A stretch of 35,841 nucleotides of DNA from Candidatus Atribacteria bacterium. Its GTDB lineage: Bacteria; Atribacterota; Atribacteria; Atribacterales; JASGLU01. The stretch lies in contig JASGLU010000015.1 in the NCBI GenBank assembly GCA_030156825.1, forward strand, positions 1-35,841, read 5' to 3'. The translations under genes were made by a program, and so were the position numbers. The notes under the pieces were generated by a model. It was not told where the DNA came from. It was given only the letters and a program-made list of their open reading frames with translations, and ran no database searches. This document shows positions 15,426 through 24,031 of this stretch, one piece after another (positions within the stretch are counted from its first letter, which is position 1; every line of letters begins with the position of its first letter).

Positions 15426-16372
15426 TGGGTAAACCAAAGAAAATATCAAAAATTTTTGATCGACAAATCCTTTTTCTTATTCTGGTAATCATCTTGCTCT
15501 CTTTGGTGTTTGGCTCTATAAACCCTAAGTTTTTAACCTGGCGAAATCTGCTGGCCATCTTTCAGCAAATAGCGGTGCTGGGAATAGCTACTATGGCTAT
15601 GGCTCTACTTTTAATTTCGGGGGGAATAGATCTTTCTATCGGTTCGATGATTGGTCTAAGTGGAGTAGTGATATGCAAATTGGTTATGATTGGATATCAC
15701 CCAGCCTTTGCTATTTTTATCGGAGCCTTGATTCCTATCGGTTGTGGGTTAGTTAACGGTATTATTGTGAGTAAAAGCAAATGTGTCCCCCTCATTGTTA
15801 CTCTTGGAATGAGCTATGTCTATTACGGGATGGCCCTGGTTATTTCCGGTGGTCTATTTTTGTCCCTCAAAGGCCATTTTACTTTCTTGGGACGAGGTCG
15901 AGTTCTTGGTATTCCGGTTCCCATGATGGTAGTTATCGCGACGGTAATCCTCATCCACGTTTTATTAAAATATACCCGCTTAGGTAGAAGATTGGTAGTA
16001 ATGGGGGGGAATGAACAAATGGCTTTTCTCTCCGGAATCAATGTTGATCGCTTAAAAATCAAAGTTTACACCATAAGCGGAGCTATCGTATCTTTGGCCT
16101 CTTTAGTTTTAGTTTCTCGCTTAGGTAATGTTTTAGCCGATGTAGGCAGCGGATATGAACTTGAAGCTCTGGCTTCGGCCATTATCGGCGGGGTTACTTT
16201 TGAAGGAGGAAGAGGTACCATGTTCGGAGCTTTTCTGGGGGCCATTTTGCTTGGTATTGTAAAAAATGGCCTGAACATTCTTAACGTATCCTCTTATTTC
16301 CAAACTTTTACTCTGGGTATTATTATTGTGGTAGCAGTAGTAATCAGTAACATTGAAAAAATACGGGCTTAA
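15425..16372 (+). CDS. Sugar ABC transporter permease, RbsC type
   Basis: A 315-residue integral membrane protein of the CUT2 permease family. Family hallmarks include GGIDLSIGSMIGLSGV at about residues 67-82 and the C-terminal GGVTFEGGRGTMFGAFLGA. Eight to ten hydrophobic segments are visible. It is coupled to the ATPase gene by a one-base overlap. The next gene begins 15 bases after its stop behind an AAAAGGAGG site, so the enzymes that follow are probably on the same transcript and act on the imported sugar. Confidence 0.94.
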   Translation: MGKPKKISKIFDRQILFLILVIILLSLVFGSINPKFLTWRNLLAIFQQIAVLGIATMAMALLLISGGIDLSIGSMIGLSGVVICKLVMIGYHPAFAIFIGALIPIGCGLVNGIIVSKSKCVPLIVTLGMSYVYYGMALVISGGLFLSLKGHFTFLGRGRVLGIPVPMMVVIATVILIHVLLKYTRLGRRLVVMGGNEQMAFLSGINVDRLKIKVYTISGAIVSLASLVLVSRLGNVLADVGSGYELEALASAIIGGVTFEGGRGTMFGAFLGAILLGIVKNGLNILNVSSYFQTFTLGIIIVVAVVISNIEKIRA

Positions 16373-16387
16373 AAAGGAGGGATATGT

Positions 16388-17191
16388 ATGTCAAATCTTA
16401 TCGCAGTTTCCACCAATACTTATCATAAATTTTCACTGGAAGAGGCTCTGTCTGGCATTGCTCAAGCCGGCTTCCGCTCGGTGGAGTTATCTACGGTCAA
16501 AGGGTGGACCGAGCATTTTCCTCTTGATGACTATTCTCCCCAAGAACTTCATAATCTACAAGTTAAATTTAACCAGTACAATTTACAACTGGTAAACTTA
16601 AGTGCTCACTCCGACCTGGGAACTGCCGAAGGAGTAGAACACCTCAAAAAAGCCGTTGATTTTGCAGAGCAAGTGGGAGCCAAGGTAATAAATACTGGTA
16701 CTATTGAAAAAGAAGAGCACCTCCCTGCTCTTTTGGATAATCTTTCTGTCTTGGGGGACTATGCCCAAAAAAAAGGCAAAAAAATTGGATTAGAAATCCA
16801 CGGTGACTTTTTAAAAAACGGTCTGAAAGCAAAAGAATTAATGGAGCAGGTCCGCCACCCAGCTATCGGTATTAATTATGATACCGGAAATGCCATATTT
16901 TATGGGAATTCCAAACCAGAAGAAGATATTAAATATTGCCTATCCTGGTTAGTTCATATTCATCTTAAAGATAAAAGAGGAGGATACAAAGTTTGGGATT
17001 TTCCAGCCCTGGGAGAAGGTGAAGTTAATTTTCGAGATTTCTTTTCGGTACTCGATCAAAATAAAATACAAGTCCCTTTAAGTGTGGAAATCGAGTTTGA
17101 TGGTAAATTTGACCATGATCGAGAATTTGTAGACCAAGCGGTTCGCCAATCTTTCCAATATCTCTCTCAGCTCGGCTTGACCAAAAAATAG
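16388..17191 (+). CDS. TIM-barrel sugar isomerase/epimerase (xylose-isomerase-like) 2
   Basis: A 267-residue barrel enzyme related to IolE/IolI, D-tagatose 3-epimerase and hydroxypyruvate isomerase. The metal ligands are visible as Glu in GLEIHGD, Asp in NYDTGNA, His in HIHLKDK and Glu in SVEIEFD. It starts at ATG 16388 after AAAAGGAGGG; an ATG at 16384 is out of frame. It is only loosely similar to the other barrel at 11821, so the two probably catalyse different steps. It sits between the ribose-type importer and a third Gfo/Idh dehydrogenase. Confidence 0.87.
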   Translation: MSNLIAVSTNTYHKFSLEEALSGIAQAGFRSVELSTVKGWTEHFPLDDYSPQELHNLQVKFNQYNLQLVNLSAHSDLGTAEGVEHLKKAVDFAEQVGAKVINTGTIEKEEHLPALLDNLSVLGDYAQKKGKKIGLEIHGDFLKNGLKAKELMEQVRHPAIGINYDTGNAIFYGNSKPEEDIKYCLSWLVHIHLKDKRGGYKVWDFPALGEGEVNFRDFFSVLDQNKIQVPLSVEIEFDGKFDHDREFVDQAVRQSFQYLSQLGLTKK

Positions 17192-17200
17192 GAGGTAAAA

Positions 17201-18211
17201 ATGAAAAGAATTGCTATTTTAGGAGCAGGTTTTATTGCGGGAGTCCATTTGGAAGCCTGGAAGAGAATAGAAGGCGCTCAGGTAGTAGCTTTTTTTGAAA
17301 CTCAGCCCGAGCGAGCTCAAGATTTCCAAGAAAAACAAGGTATTCCCCACTATGACTCCTTCTCTCGACTTCTTGAGGAAAAAGAGGTAGAAATAGTCGA
17401 TATTTGTCTTCCCACTTTTCTCCATCGGGAATATGCGGAAATAGCCGCTCAAGCTAAAAAACACCTATTTTGTGAAAAACCAATTGCTACTACCTTAGAA
17501 GATGCCCAAGCTATAAAAGAAATTTGTTCTAAAAATGGAGTTAAACTGATGATAGGGCATGTCCTTCGATTCTGGAACGAATATGTAAAAGCCAGAGAAA
17601 TCGTAAAAGAAGGCACCTTGGGAGAAATCCTTTCTCTGTCAGCCCATCGCCTAAGTGTTGCCCCCACCTGGTCACAAAATCACTGGATTTTAAACCCTAA
17701 TCTGAGTGGAGGTGCTTCCGTTGACCTACATATCCACGACCTTGATTTTGCCAATTGGCTTTTAGGTAAGCCTCAAAAAATATTTGCCTCAGGTAATCGC
17801 TCAAATAAAGGAGCGATAGACCACATCGTAAGCAACCTCTCTTACGGACCCAACACCTTCTCCCAAATAGAAGGTGGATGGATGATGAAAGGAGATTTTC
17901 CCTTCAGCTGCGGGTTCCGAATTTTAGGAACCAAAGGGGTGCTGGAGTGGGACTTTCGAGCAGGGGTAAATATTGAACAAAGAGGTAAAGGGGCTCCCCT
18001 GGTACTTTATCAGGAAGATAAAACAAAAGAGGAACTATATCTTCCTGGAGAAGACCCTTATTATCAGGAGTTGAAATATTTCTTTAACTGTTTAGAAGAA
18101 GGCCGAAAAATAGAATCAGCTACCGCCGACCAGGCTATTTTAGCCCTCAAAGTTGCTCTTAAGGCTCAACAGTCGATAAAAGAGGAAAAAGTTTTAGAAT
18201 TGGATTCCTAA
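17201..18211 (+). CDS. Gfo/Idh/MocA-family oxidoreductase 3
   Basis: A 336-residue NAD(P)-dependent dehydrogenase. The Rossmann motif GAGFIAGVH is at about residues 8-16, the catalytic lysine motif is CEKPIATT, and the active-site helix is DLHIHDLD, which fits DxxxHxxD. It begins nine bases after the barrel isomerase and is probably coupled with it. Three different members of this family in one gene run imply more than one oxidation or a reversible oxidation-reduction sequence on the same scaffold. Confidence 0.9.
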   Translation: MKRIAILGAGFIAGVHLEAWKRIEGAQVVAFFETQPERAQDFQEKQGIPHYDSFSRLLEEKEVEIVDICLPTFLHREYAEIAAQAKKHLFCEKPIATTLEDAQAIKEICSKNGVKLMIGHVLRFWNEYVKAREIVKEGTLGEILSLSAHRLSVAPTWSQNHWILNPNLSGGASVDLHIHDLDFANWLLGKPQKIFASGNRSNKGAIDHIVSNLSYGPNTFSQIEGGWMMKGDFPFSCGFRILGTKGVLEWDFRAGVNIEQRGKGAPLVLYQEDKTKEELYLPGEDPYYQELKYFFNCLEEGRKIESATADQAILALKVALKAQQSIKEEKVLELDS

Positions 18212-18225
18212 AATGGAGGTATTTT

Positions 18226-19209
18226 TTGAGCGAATACTCATTTACTTTAGCTAATGATGTTCCTTTAGCCGAAGAACAATTGCTTAATCTTCACCAAAAG
18301 TGTTTTGGCCATTATGAAGGGGTACTTCCTTTTGATCGGCCAACTCTTTCCTGGTATCTTGCTCGACCGGGTTTAGGGTTAGACCATACTCTGGTTATAA
18401 CTTTTCAGGGGGAAATTGTTTCCAGTCTCTTCCTTACTCTTACTAAAATGTATTTTGCCAAGGAAATAGTTCCAGTAGGAATCATAGACACGGTTATGAC
18501 TCACCCTCACCATCGGAAGCAAGGGTTGGCCTCTCAACTCCTAAAAGAAGCAGAAACTATCATAAAGGATAGAAGATGTATCTTCGGTTATCTTTATACT
18601 ATTCCGGATACTCCTCAATTCGGACTTTATCAAAAACTTGGTTATCAACCTTTCCGACGAGTGTACCACTTTCAAGCTTCTGCTCCCCTCTGCCCTTCTT
18701 TCGACCTAACTCCTTTCCCTATCTACTTCGAAGAAGATAGACTACAGAAATTTCTTAACCAGACTTTTGCCAACTATGATGGGTTCATTCCTTTGGATTC
18801 GAACCAATGGAAATGGAGGAAAAAAGAAAGACCACCCAATCTCCCAGCCAAGTTGCTGGCAACCGGAAAAGAAGAGATTGAAGCTACTATTACTCAAAAC
18901 CCGGGTAAAATTATCATCCAAGGAAAGGAAGAGGAAGCCCTTTTTCTTTCCGACTGGGGAGGACAGTCTTCCCAAAGTAAAATGGAAGCTTTGCTCCTGG
19001 CTTTACCCCCTTTTCCAAAAGGGAAAATAGATATCCTTTGTCCTCAGGTTAACCGGGAGGATTGGCAATTACTCAAACAAACTGGTTTCTTCCCTACTCT
19101 CCCTGAGCAAGCTATGTTGTGCCCCCTTACACCTCAGGGAAAAACTTTGATGAACCAAGCGGAGGGAAATTTTTGGTATCCTCTAATAGAATCGATGGTA
19201 GGAGTATAG
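18226..19209 (+). CDS. GNAT-family N-acetyltransferase (Eis-like, two-part)
   Basis: A 327-residue acetyl-CoA-dependent acyltransferase. The acetyl-CoA-binding region is at about residues 83-110 (VMTHPHHRKQGLASQLL, the R/QxxGxG/A motif), followed by LYQKLGYQPF. The C-terminal half (about 170-327) resembles a second, degenerate domain as in Eis-like enzymes, but I cannot name it. The start is TTG 18226 behind GGAGGT. It is the last gene of the + strand run. An acceptor amine on a sugar or cyclitol is plausible, given the aminotransferase and deacetylase nearby. Its stop is four bases from the stop of the convergent kinase gene. Confidence 0.78.
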   Translation: MSEYSFTLANDVPLAEEQLLNLHQKCFGHYEGVLPFDRPTLSWYLARPGLGLDHTLVITFQGEIVSSLFLTLTKMYFAKEIVPVGIIDTVMTHPHHRKQGLASQLLKEAETIIKDRRCIFGYLYTIPDTPQFGLYQKLGYQPFRRVYHFQASAPLCPSFDLTPFPIYFEEDRLQKFLNQTFANYDGFIPLDSNQWKWRKKERPPNLPAKLLATGKEEIEATITQNPGKIIIQGKEEEALFLSDWGGQSSQSKMEALLLALPPFPKGKIDILCPQVNREDWQLLKQTGFFPTLPEQAMLCPLTPQGKTLMNQAEGNFWYPLIESMVGV

Positions 19210-19213
19210 GAAA

Positions 19214-20398
19214 TTAGCCAGCGAGTAGCCGGTACACTTCCCGGGCGATCATTAACTCTTCGTTGGTTGGAACTACCCATACCTCAACCGCAGAGGCAGC
19301 AGAACTTATTTTCCCCTCCTTCCCTACCATCTCCCGGTTGGCTTTCTGATCAAGGAAGAGGTTTATAAAATCCAAACCAGAGCAGATTTGCTTTCGGATG
19401 TAAGGATCGTTTTCCCCAATACCACCGGTAAAAGATAAAACTTCCACTCCATTTAACAAAGCTAAAAAAGCTCCAATATACTTTTTTACTTGATATACAA
19501 AAACCTCAATAGCCAGTTGAGCCCGCTCATTACCAGTCTCAGCCAGTTTTTCCAGTTCCCACATTTCACTACTAACTCCAGAAATCCCCAGAAGCCCTGA
19601 CTCCCGCGTCAGGATATTGTTTATTTTATCCGGAGTCCACCCTTTTTTCTCTTCCAAATAGGTAATAACTTGCGGGTCAAAATCTCCCGGACGGGTGGAC
19701 ATAATAGTCCCGCTCTGTGGAGTAAAACCACTCGATATATCAAACGACTTACCATCATAAATAGCACATACACTACCACCGCTTCCCAGATGGCAAGAAA
19801 TTAATTTTCGAGAAGAGGGGGAAAGTTCTCTTACCCGAGAAGAAATATAACGGTGAGAATTACCGTGAAAACCTAACTTTTCAATCTTCAATTCCTGACA
19901 TAATTCCCAGGGTAAGCCGTACAACCGATGGGGCAGGGGAATAGAAAGGTGGAAAGTAGTTTCAAAAACCCCTATTAAAGGAACTGAGGGAGTTTGTTCC
20001 TGGAAAATTTTGATAGCCAGAAGGGCTGGGGGATTATGGACCGCCGTCACCTGAGCAAGGTCTTCTAAGGTGGCAATCACTTGCTGATCGATAAAAGAAG
20101 TTTGCGTAATCTGCTTACCACCATTAATCAATTTGATTCCTATCGCTCCCAAATCCTTTTCCGATTGTAAAAAATCTTCTTCTTTTAAGGTTTCTAAAAT
20201 TAACTTCAAACCTTGCTCGTGGTCAATTTGCGGTTGCTCTTTTTTTATTTTTTTATCTCTGAAAACTCCCTCTAAAAAAGCATCTTCTCGATAAAGGCGT
20301 TTTACACTCCCCTGGCAAAGAGAATCTTCTCCTCCATCCATACGGAACAATTGATATTTAATAGAGGAACCACCACTGTTTATCACTAAAATTTTCAT
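19214..20398 (-). CDS. Acetate kinase-family protein, divergent active site
   Basis: A 394-residue member of the acetate/propionate kinase family, about the usual length. The fold motifs are clear: N-terminal NSGGSSIKYQ, HNPPAL, GFHGNSH, GFTPQSGTIMSTRPGD, FTGGIGENDPYIR and PTNEELMIARE. Several residues known from Methanosarcina acetate kinase differ. The position of Arg91 is Lys89, Asp148 is Glu146, and the Asn of HLGNG is Ser. It could still make ATP from acetyl phosphate, or it may use another acyl phosphate. No phosphotransacetylase is adjacent. The start overlaps the stop of the upstream thiolase gene by four bases. Confidence 0.8.
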   Translation of the reverse strand: MKILVINSGGSSIKYQLFRMDGGEDSLCQGSVKRLYREDAFLEGVFRDKKIKKEQPQIDHEQGLKLILETLKEEDFLQSEKDLGAIGIKLINGGKQITQTSFIDQQVIATLEDLAQVTAVHNPPALLAIKIFQEQTPSVPLIGVFETTFHLSIPLPHRLYGLPWELCQELKIEKLGFHGNSHRYISSRVRELSPSSRKLISCHLGSGGSVCAIYDGKSFDISSGFTPQSGTIMSTRPGDFDPQVITYLEEKKGWTPDKINNILTRESGLLGISGVSSEMWELEKLAETGNERAQLAIEVFVYQVKKYIGAFLALLNGVEVLSFTGGIGENDPYIRKQICSGLDFINLFLDQKANREMVGKEGKISSAASAVEVWVVPTNEELMIAREVYRLLAG

Positions 20399-21309
20399 TC
20401 CGAAGCCCCTTTTCTTTCTAATCTTTCCATTGTTTTACAAAAAGAACATTTCTCTTGAGTGGTAGGCATTCCACAAACTGAGCATTCTCTAAGCTCAGGA
20501 GGAGAAACTTCCTTGGTAAAATAACTCTGTCCTTTTTCTACAAATCCCAACCAAAACATGTGTTTTGTACCAGGAGACCGCTCTTCCAGAAGCTCTAAAG
20601 CCTCTTTGTAATCCCAAGTTTTAGCTTTCCGAGATAGAGGACACCGTTCGTCAATATAAGACAGGTGATGGAGAGAAGAATAGATTTTTATTTCCTCTCC
20701 AGTCAGAGTGTAAAAGGGTTTAACTTTCTTTACCATTTTAGGGTGAGGACTTGGTAAAACTGGGCTTTGGTGAGCTAAATAATCTTCCTGCCAATGTAAC
20801 ACGTTGCCCAAAAGGATGGCCGCTTCATCATCTAAGTTATGGCCAGTAGTATACACCGAAAAACTATTTTCCCAGGCAAAACGATTAAGTAAGTGTCTTT
20901 TAATCATGCCACACAAAGAACAGGTCGGGCGGCGAATTCTTCTGGTTAGATCGGGGATAGACCAACCAATCTCCTTCGCTACTTCTACTATCCAGAGCGG
21001 TAACGAGTCTTGTCTTGCGAATTCTTCTACCAATGAACGAGAGTGAAGAGAATGATCCCCAATCCCCAGGTCAAAATGGATAGCTTCTACCCGGTAGCCG
21101 GCCTCAACCAGATAATGCCAGAGAGCCATGCTATCCTTCCCTCCCGAAACTCCTAAAAGTATTCGGTCATCTCTGGTAAACATTTGCCCTCTTCGAATGG
21201 CATTCTCTACCTGACGAGAAAAAAACAGATCAAAACAGGTGGGACAAAAGGCCGAGTTATGTCTTCTTATTTTCACTACAGCCGGTTTTTTACATCGAGT
21301 ACACTTCAT
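20395..21309 (-). CDS. ttuA: tRNA 2-thiouridine synthetase, TtuA/TtcA/Ncs6 family
   Basis: A 304-residue PP-loop tRNA thiolase. The layout is an N-terminal zinc finger (CTRC...CPTC, residues 3-25), an ATP-binding PP-loop SGGKDS (55-60), the iron-sulfur ligands CSLC (Cys130, Cys133) and Cys223, and a C-terminal zinc finger (CSVCG...CSFC). This matches Thermus thermophilus TtuA, which installs 2-thio on ribothymidine 54 to stabilise tRNA at high temperature and binds a [4Fe-4S] cluster through three cysteines at nearly the same spacing. A Ncs6-like role at U34 cannot be excluded. The gene is four-base coupled to the acetate kinase-like gene. Confidence 0.82.
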   Translation of the reverse strand: MKCTRCKKPAVVKIRRHNSAFCPTCFDLFFSRQVENAIRRGQMFTRDDRILLGVSGGKDSMALWHYLVEAGYRVEAIHFDLGIGDHSLHSRSLVEEFARQDSLPLWIVEVAKEIGWSIPDLTRRIRRPTCSLCGMIKRHLLNRFAWENSFSVYTTGHNLDDEAAILLGNVLHWQEDYLAHQSPVLPSPHPKMVKKVKPFYTLTGEEIKIYSSLHHLSYIDERCPLSRKAKTWDYKEALELLEERSPGTKHMFWLGFVEKGQSYFTKEVSPPELRECSVCGMPTTQEKCSFCKTMERLERKGASE

Positions 21310-21353
21310 TTACCTTCTCTTTCAAATTGAGTCCAGACCCAAGCAGCCAGTCT

Positions 21354-22613
21354 TTATATGGGCTTGGCGTGGGTCAACAAGTATTTTTCGGCCTTTTCTG
21401 ACCACAGATTATCAGTTTCAGAAATTATCTCTGCTAATGCCGCAAAAAGAGGGTCTGATTTACCTTTCTCTTTGAAATCTGCTAACGGAGTGAGCTCTAA
21501 ATCGATGTTGGTATAGATCAATTTTTTACCTCCGGGAATCTTGGGTAAATTCAAAGTGGTTTCTATCACACTGTTTAATCCACCTATATGGGTAATCATG
21601 GGAGAAGGGTTTATAACTTCTTTTTCCATTAAGTCGAGAGATTCCACCATATCGTCAGTGTTACCCCCACTGGTTCCGACAACATGATGGGAAAGGTAGT
21701 GAACATTATAAAAGTTGATTTTGGCTGAAAAATTAGTATCGGTTGGTCCGGCAAAGAAATTTAAACAACCATCTCGGGCCAATATACTATCTCCTTGCTC
21801 CACTACCGAGGTCACCGGGGCCAATATAAAGACATCGTTGTATCCTGCTCCCTGAGTAAGAGATAAAAGATGGTTAACCGGATCCTCCAGGCTGCCAGTG
21901 TTTACATATTCCAAATGAATCCCCAAACTTTCTGCCATTGGGGGAGAGTAGATAGAGCGAGCGCGATGCAGACGGTTATCATCGATATCAGTTATCACTA
22001 AAAAATCCGGTTTTTGCTGACTGTGTAACACATAATCTATAAACCCCAGCCCCATGGGACCGGCCCCAGCCAAGATTGCCATATTCCCTCCTTTGGCTGG
22101 ACCCATATGGTGAATATAATTTTCTTCTATATGAAAAGAAGCCTTAAAAGCAGCCACTATACAAGACATGGGTTCGGCCAGTGAACCATAAAAGAATGCC
22201 TCTCCGTTATAACTTAAAAGACAATTCATTTCCATCACTTCGTTGGGGATGATAACATAGGTGGCATCACCTCCAATATAAGGGTAGGAATAACCGGGTG
22301 CCCACATAGTTCCCTGGTATTTCAAGTTTGGCTGAATAGAAAAGCGTTGGCCTTCTTTGAATTTAGATTTCCATTTTGCTCCAACTTCAACCAATTCTCC
22401 ACAAAACTCGTGGCCTATAATAACAGGGTTTTTCTCAATCCCTTCTGGAACTCTTTTATGGTCACTCCCTTGTATAGCTTCTTTATAGGAAGACATACAG
22501 ATACTATCACAGACCACATGGGCTAATATTTCATCATCCCGAATAGGAGGAAGTTCAAACTCTTCCAGCCGCAAATCCCTTTTTCCGTATAAACGCACGG
22601 CTTTGGTTTTCAT
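21354..22613 (-). CDS. Zinc-dependent medium-chain dehydrogenase, L-sorbose-1-phosphate reductase (SorE)-like
   Basis: A 419-residue member of the zinc alcohol dehydrogenase superfamily. Catalytic zinc ligands can be read as Cys near residue 38 (DSICMSS), GHE at about 66-68 and the Glu of SLAEPMSC at about 145. The nucleotide-binding glycine motif is GAGPMGLG, followed by an acidic ITDID. The four-cysteine structural zinc lobe of ordinary alcohol dehydrogenases is absent. Length and overall pattern recall SorE-like sugar-phosphate reductases found with polyol systems. It sits alone among housekeeping genes, so its sugar partner is unclear. The start codon has GGAGTG upstream; 58 bases separate it from aroE. 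Confidence 0.78.
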   Translation of the reverse strand: MKTKAVRLYGKRDLRLEEFELPPIRDDEILAHVVCDSICMSSYKEAIQGSDHKRVPEGIEKNPVIIGHEFCGELVEVGAKWKSKFKEGQRFSIQPNLKYQGTMWAPGYSYPYIGGDATYVIIPNEVMEMNCLLSYNGEAFFYGSLAEPMSCIVAAFKASFHIEENYIHHMGPAKGGNMAILAGAGPMGLGFIDYVLHSQQKPDFLVITDIDDNRLHRARSIYSPPMAESLGIHLEYVNTGSLEDPVNHLLSLTQGAGYNDVFILAPVTSVVEQGDSILARDGCLNFFAGPTDTNFSAKINFYNVHYLSHHVVGTSGGNTDDMVESLDLMEKEVINPSPMITHIGGLNSVIETTLNLPKIPGGKKLIYTNIDLELTPLADFKEKGKSDPLFAALAEIISETDNLWSEKAEKYLLTHAKPI

Positions 22614-22671
22614 ATTTTTATTCTCACTCCTTTAATTTTCATCTCCCAAGTTATTTAAATTGAACTTTTTA

Positions 22672-23526
22672 TCAAGAAATATCTTTTAGGGCTCTGGCCA
22701 TCGCTTCAAGTGGAGCCGGTTTACCGGTAAACAGCTCAAAACTGGCCGCTCCTTGATAAATTAACATCTTTTTACCATCGAAACTGACCCAGCTTCTTTT
22801 TTTAGCCTGTTGCACCAGTGGGGTTTCCCCTGGACGGTAAACTATATCCATCAAAAAACTACCATTTGGTATTTTATCCCAAGGAAGAAAAATCTCCTCT
22901 CCTTTCAGTCCTAAAGAGGTAGCATTAATCACTATTTCCACTTCTTGCAAAAAAGGACATTCCCCCGCCAATAGGCTCTCCCAATTTCCCACTTGAATTT
23001 CTAAAAAAAGTTGATCTTTGGCCCAGGAAGCTAATCTTTGTGCTCGTTCTGGAGTACGATTAACCACAAAAATAAAGCCAACTCCTTTTTGCCAAAGAGC
23101 ATACACTATGGCGCGGCTTACCCCACCTGCTCCTAAGAGAAGCACCTTCTTCCCCGCAAGGTCTATTTTTTCTGTCTCCACCGACCGGACAAAACCAATC
23201 GGATCAGTATTATACCCGATTAATTTCCCCTCCCGATTTACCACGGTATTTACCGCTCCAATTACTTTTGCCTCCTGAGTAAGTTCATCTAAAAAAGGGA
23301 CAACCGCTTCTTTGTGAGGCAAAGTCAGATTAAAACCTCTGATTCCCAAAGCTTGCATTCCTCCCAAGGCTTTTACCAGCTGTTCCGGCAACACATCAAA
23401 AGCCAGGTAAACGTAGGGAAGTCCGGCTGCTGACAAAGCAGCATTTTGAAATAAGGGAGAAAGCGAATGGGCTATCGGGTGGCCAATAACCCCCAAAAGA
23501 CGGGTCCCACTTGAAATATCAATCAT
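22672..23526 (-). CDS. aroE: Shikimate dehydrogenase
   Basis: A 284-residue NADP-dependent enzyme that reduces 3-dehydroshikimate in aromatic amino-acid synthesis. Diagnostic motifs are GHPIAHSLSP near the N-terminus (substrate binding), NLTLPHKE with the catalytic lysine at about residue 70, GAVNTVV, the Rossmann loop LGAGGVSRA, and NATSLGL. The C-terminal YQGAASFELFTG closes the active site as usual. It overlaps the yqeG-like gene upstream by eight bases. In Bacillus yqeG and aroE also lie near one another, so the neighbourhood is conserved. Confidence 0.95.
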   Translation of the reverse strand: MIDISSGTRLLGVIGHPIAHSLSPLFQNAALSAAGLPYVYLAFDVLPEQLVKALGGMQALGIRGFNLTLPHKEAVVPFLDELTQEAKVIGAVNTVVNREGKLIGYNTDPIGFVRSVETEKIDLAGKKVLLLGAGGVSRAIVYALWQKGVGFIFVVNRTPERAQRLASWAKDQLFLEIQVGNWESLLAGECPFLQEVEIVINATSLGLKGEEIFLPWDKIPNGSFLMDIVYRPGETPLVQQAKKRSWVSFDGKKMLIYQGAASFELFTGKPAPLEAMARALKDIS

Positions 23527-24031
23527 AGTTAGACTTCCGGAACTTTTTCAAAATAAACCCCTCTAATTGTCTTACCATCCTCGTCCAAATAAATTCTTTG
23601 GAAGTGGTTGGTCTCACTAAAATCGTATAAACCCCTAAGCGGTTACCTCCCCAAACATCGGTAAAAACCTGATCACCCACTAAAGCAACCTCTTCTCGGG
23701 TTAATTCCATAGTTGCTAATGCTTTCCTTAAGGCCACCCGACGAGGCTTTTTAGCTAAAGAAATACCGGGGACTTTTAAAATCTGCGAGAAATATTCTAC
23801 TCGCTCGGCTAAACCGTTAGAAACAATAAAAACCTGAAACCCCTTCCCCTTGCTTTCTCGAACCCAGTTGACCACAGAAGGAGAAATTTGACGAGAATCC
23901 CAATCCACTAAAGTATTATCTAAGTCAAGGATTAAACCCGATATCCCCTTTTCTTTTAAAGAGTCCAACGATATATCGGCTAAACCCTCTACCCAAAGGT
24001 TGGGAAAAAATCGACTCCAAAAAGTCTTCAC
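23519..24031 (-). CDS. YqeG-family HAD phosphatase (subfamily IIIA)
   Basis: A 170-residue HAD-superfamily phosphatase. The nucleophile motif DLDNTLVDWD is at about residues 36-45, motif II is VSNG, and the late acidic motif is GDQVFTDVWGGN. The start codon is GTG at 24031, just after GGAGGA, with a four-base overlap with the mltG stop (GTGA). Relatives may dephosphorylate phosphatidylglycerophosphate or other phosphoesters; the exact substrate is uncertain. The position between mltG and aroE matches conserved Gram-positive-type clusters. Confidence 0.88.
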   Translation of the reverse strand: MKTFWSRFFPNLWVEGLADISLDSLKEKGISGLILDLDNTLVDWDSRQISPSVVNWVRESKGKGFQVFIVSNGLAERVEYFSQILKVPGISLAKKPRRVALRKALATMELTREEVALVGDQVFTDVWGGNRLGVYTILVRPTTSKEFIWTRMVRQLEGFILKKFRKSNYD

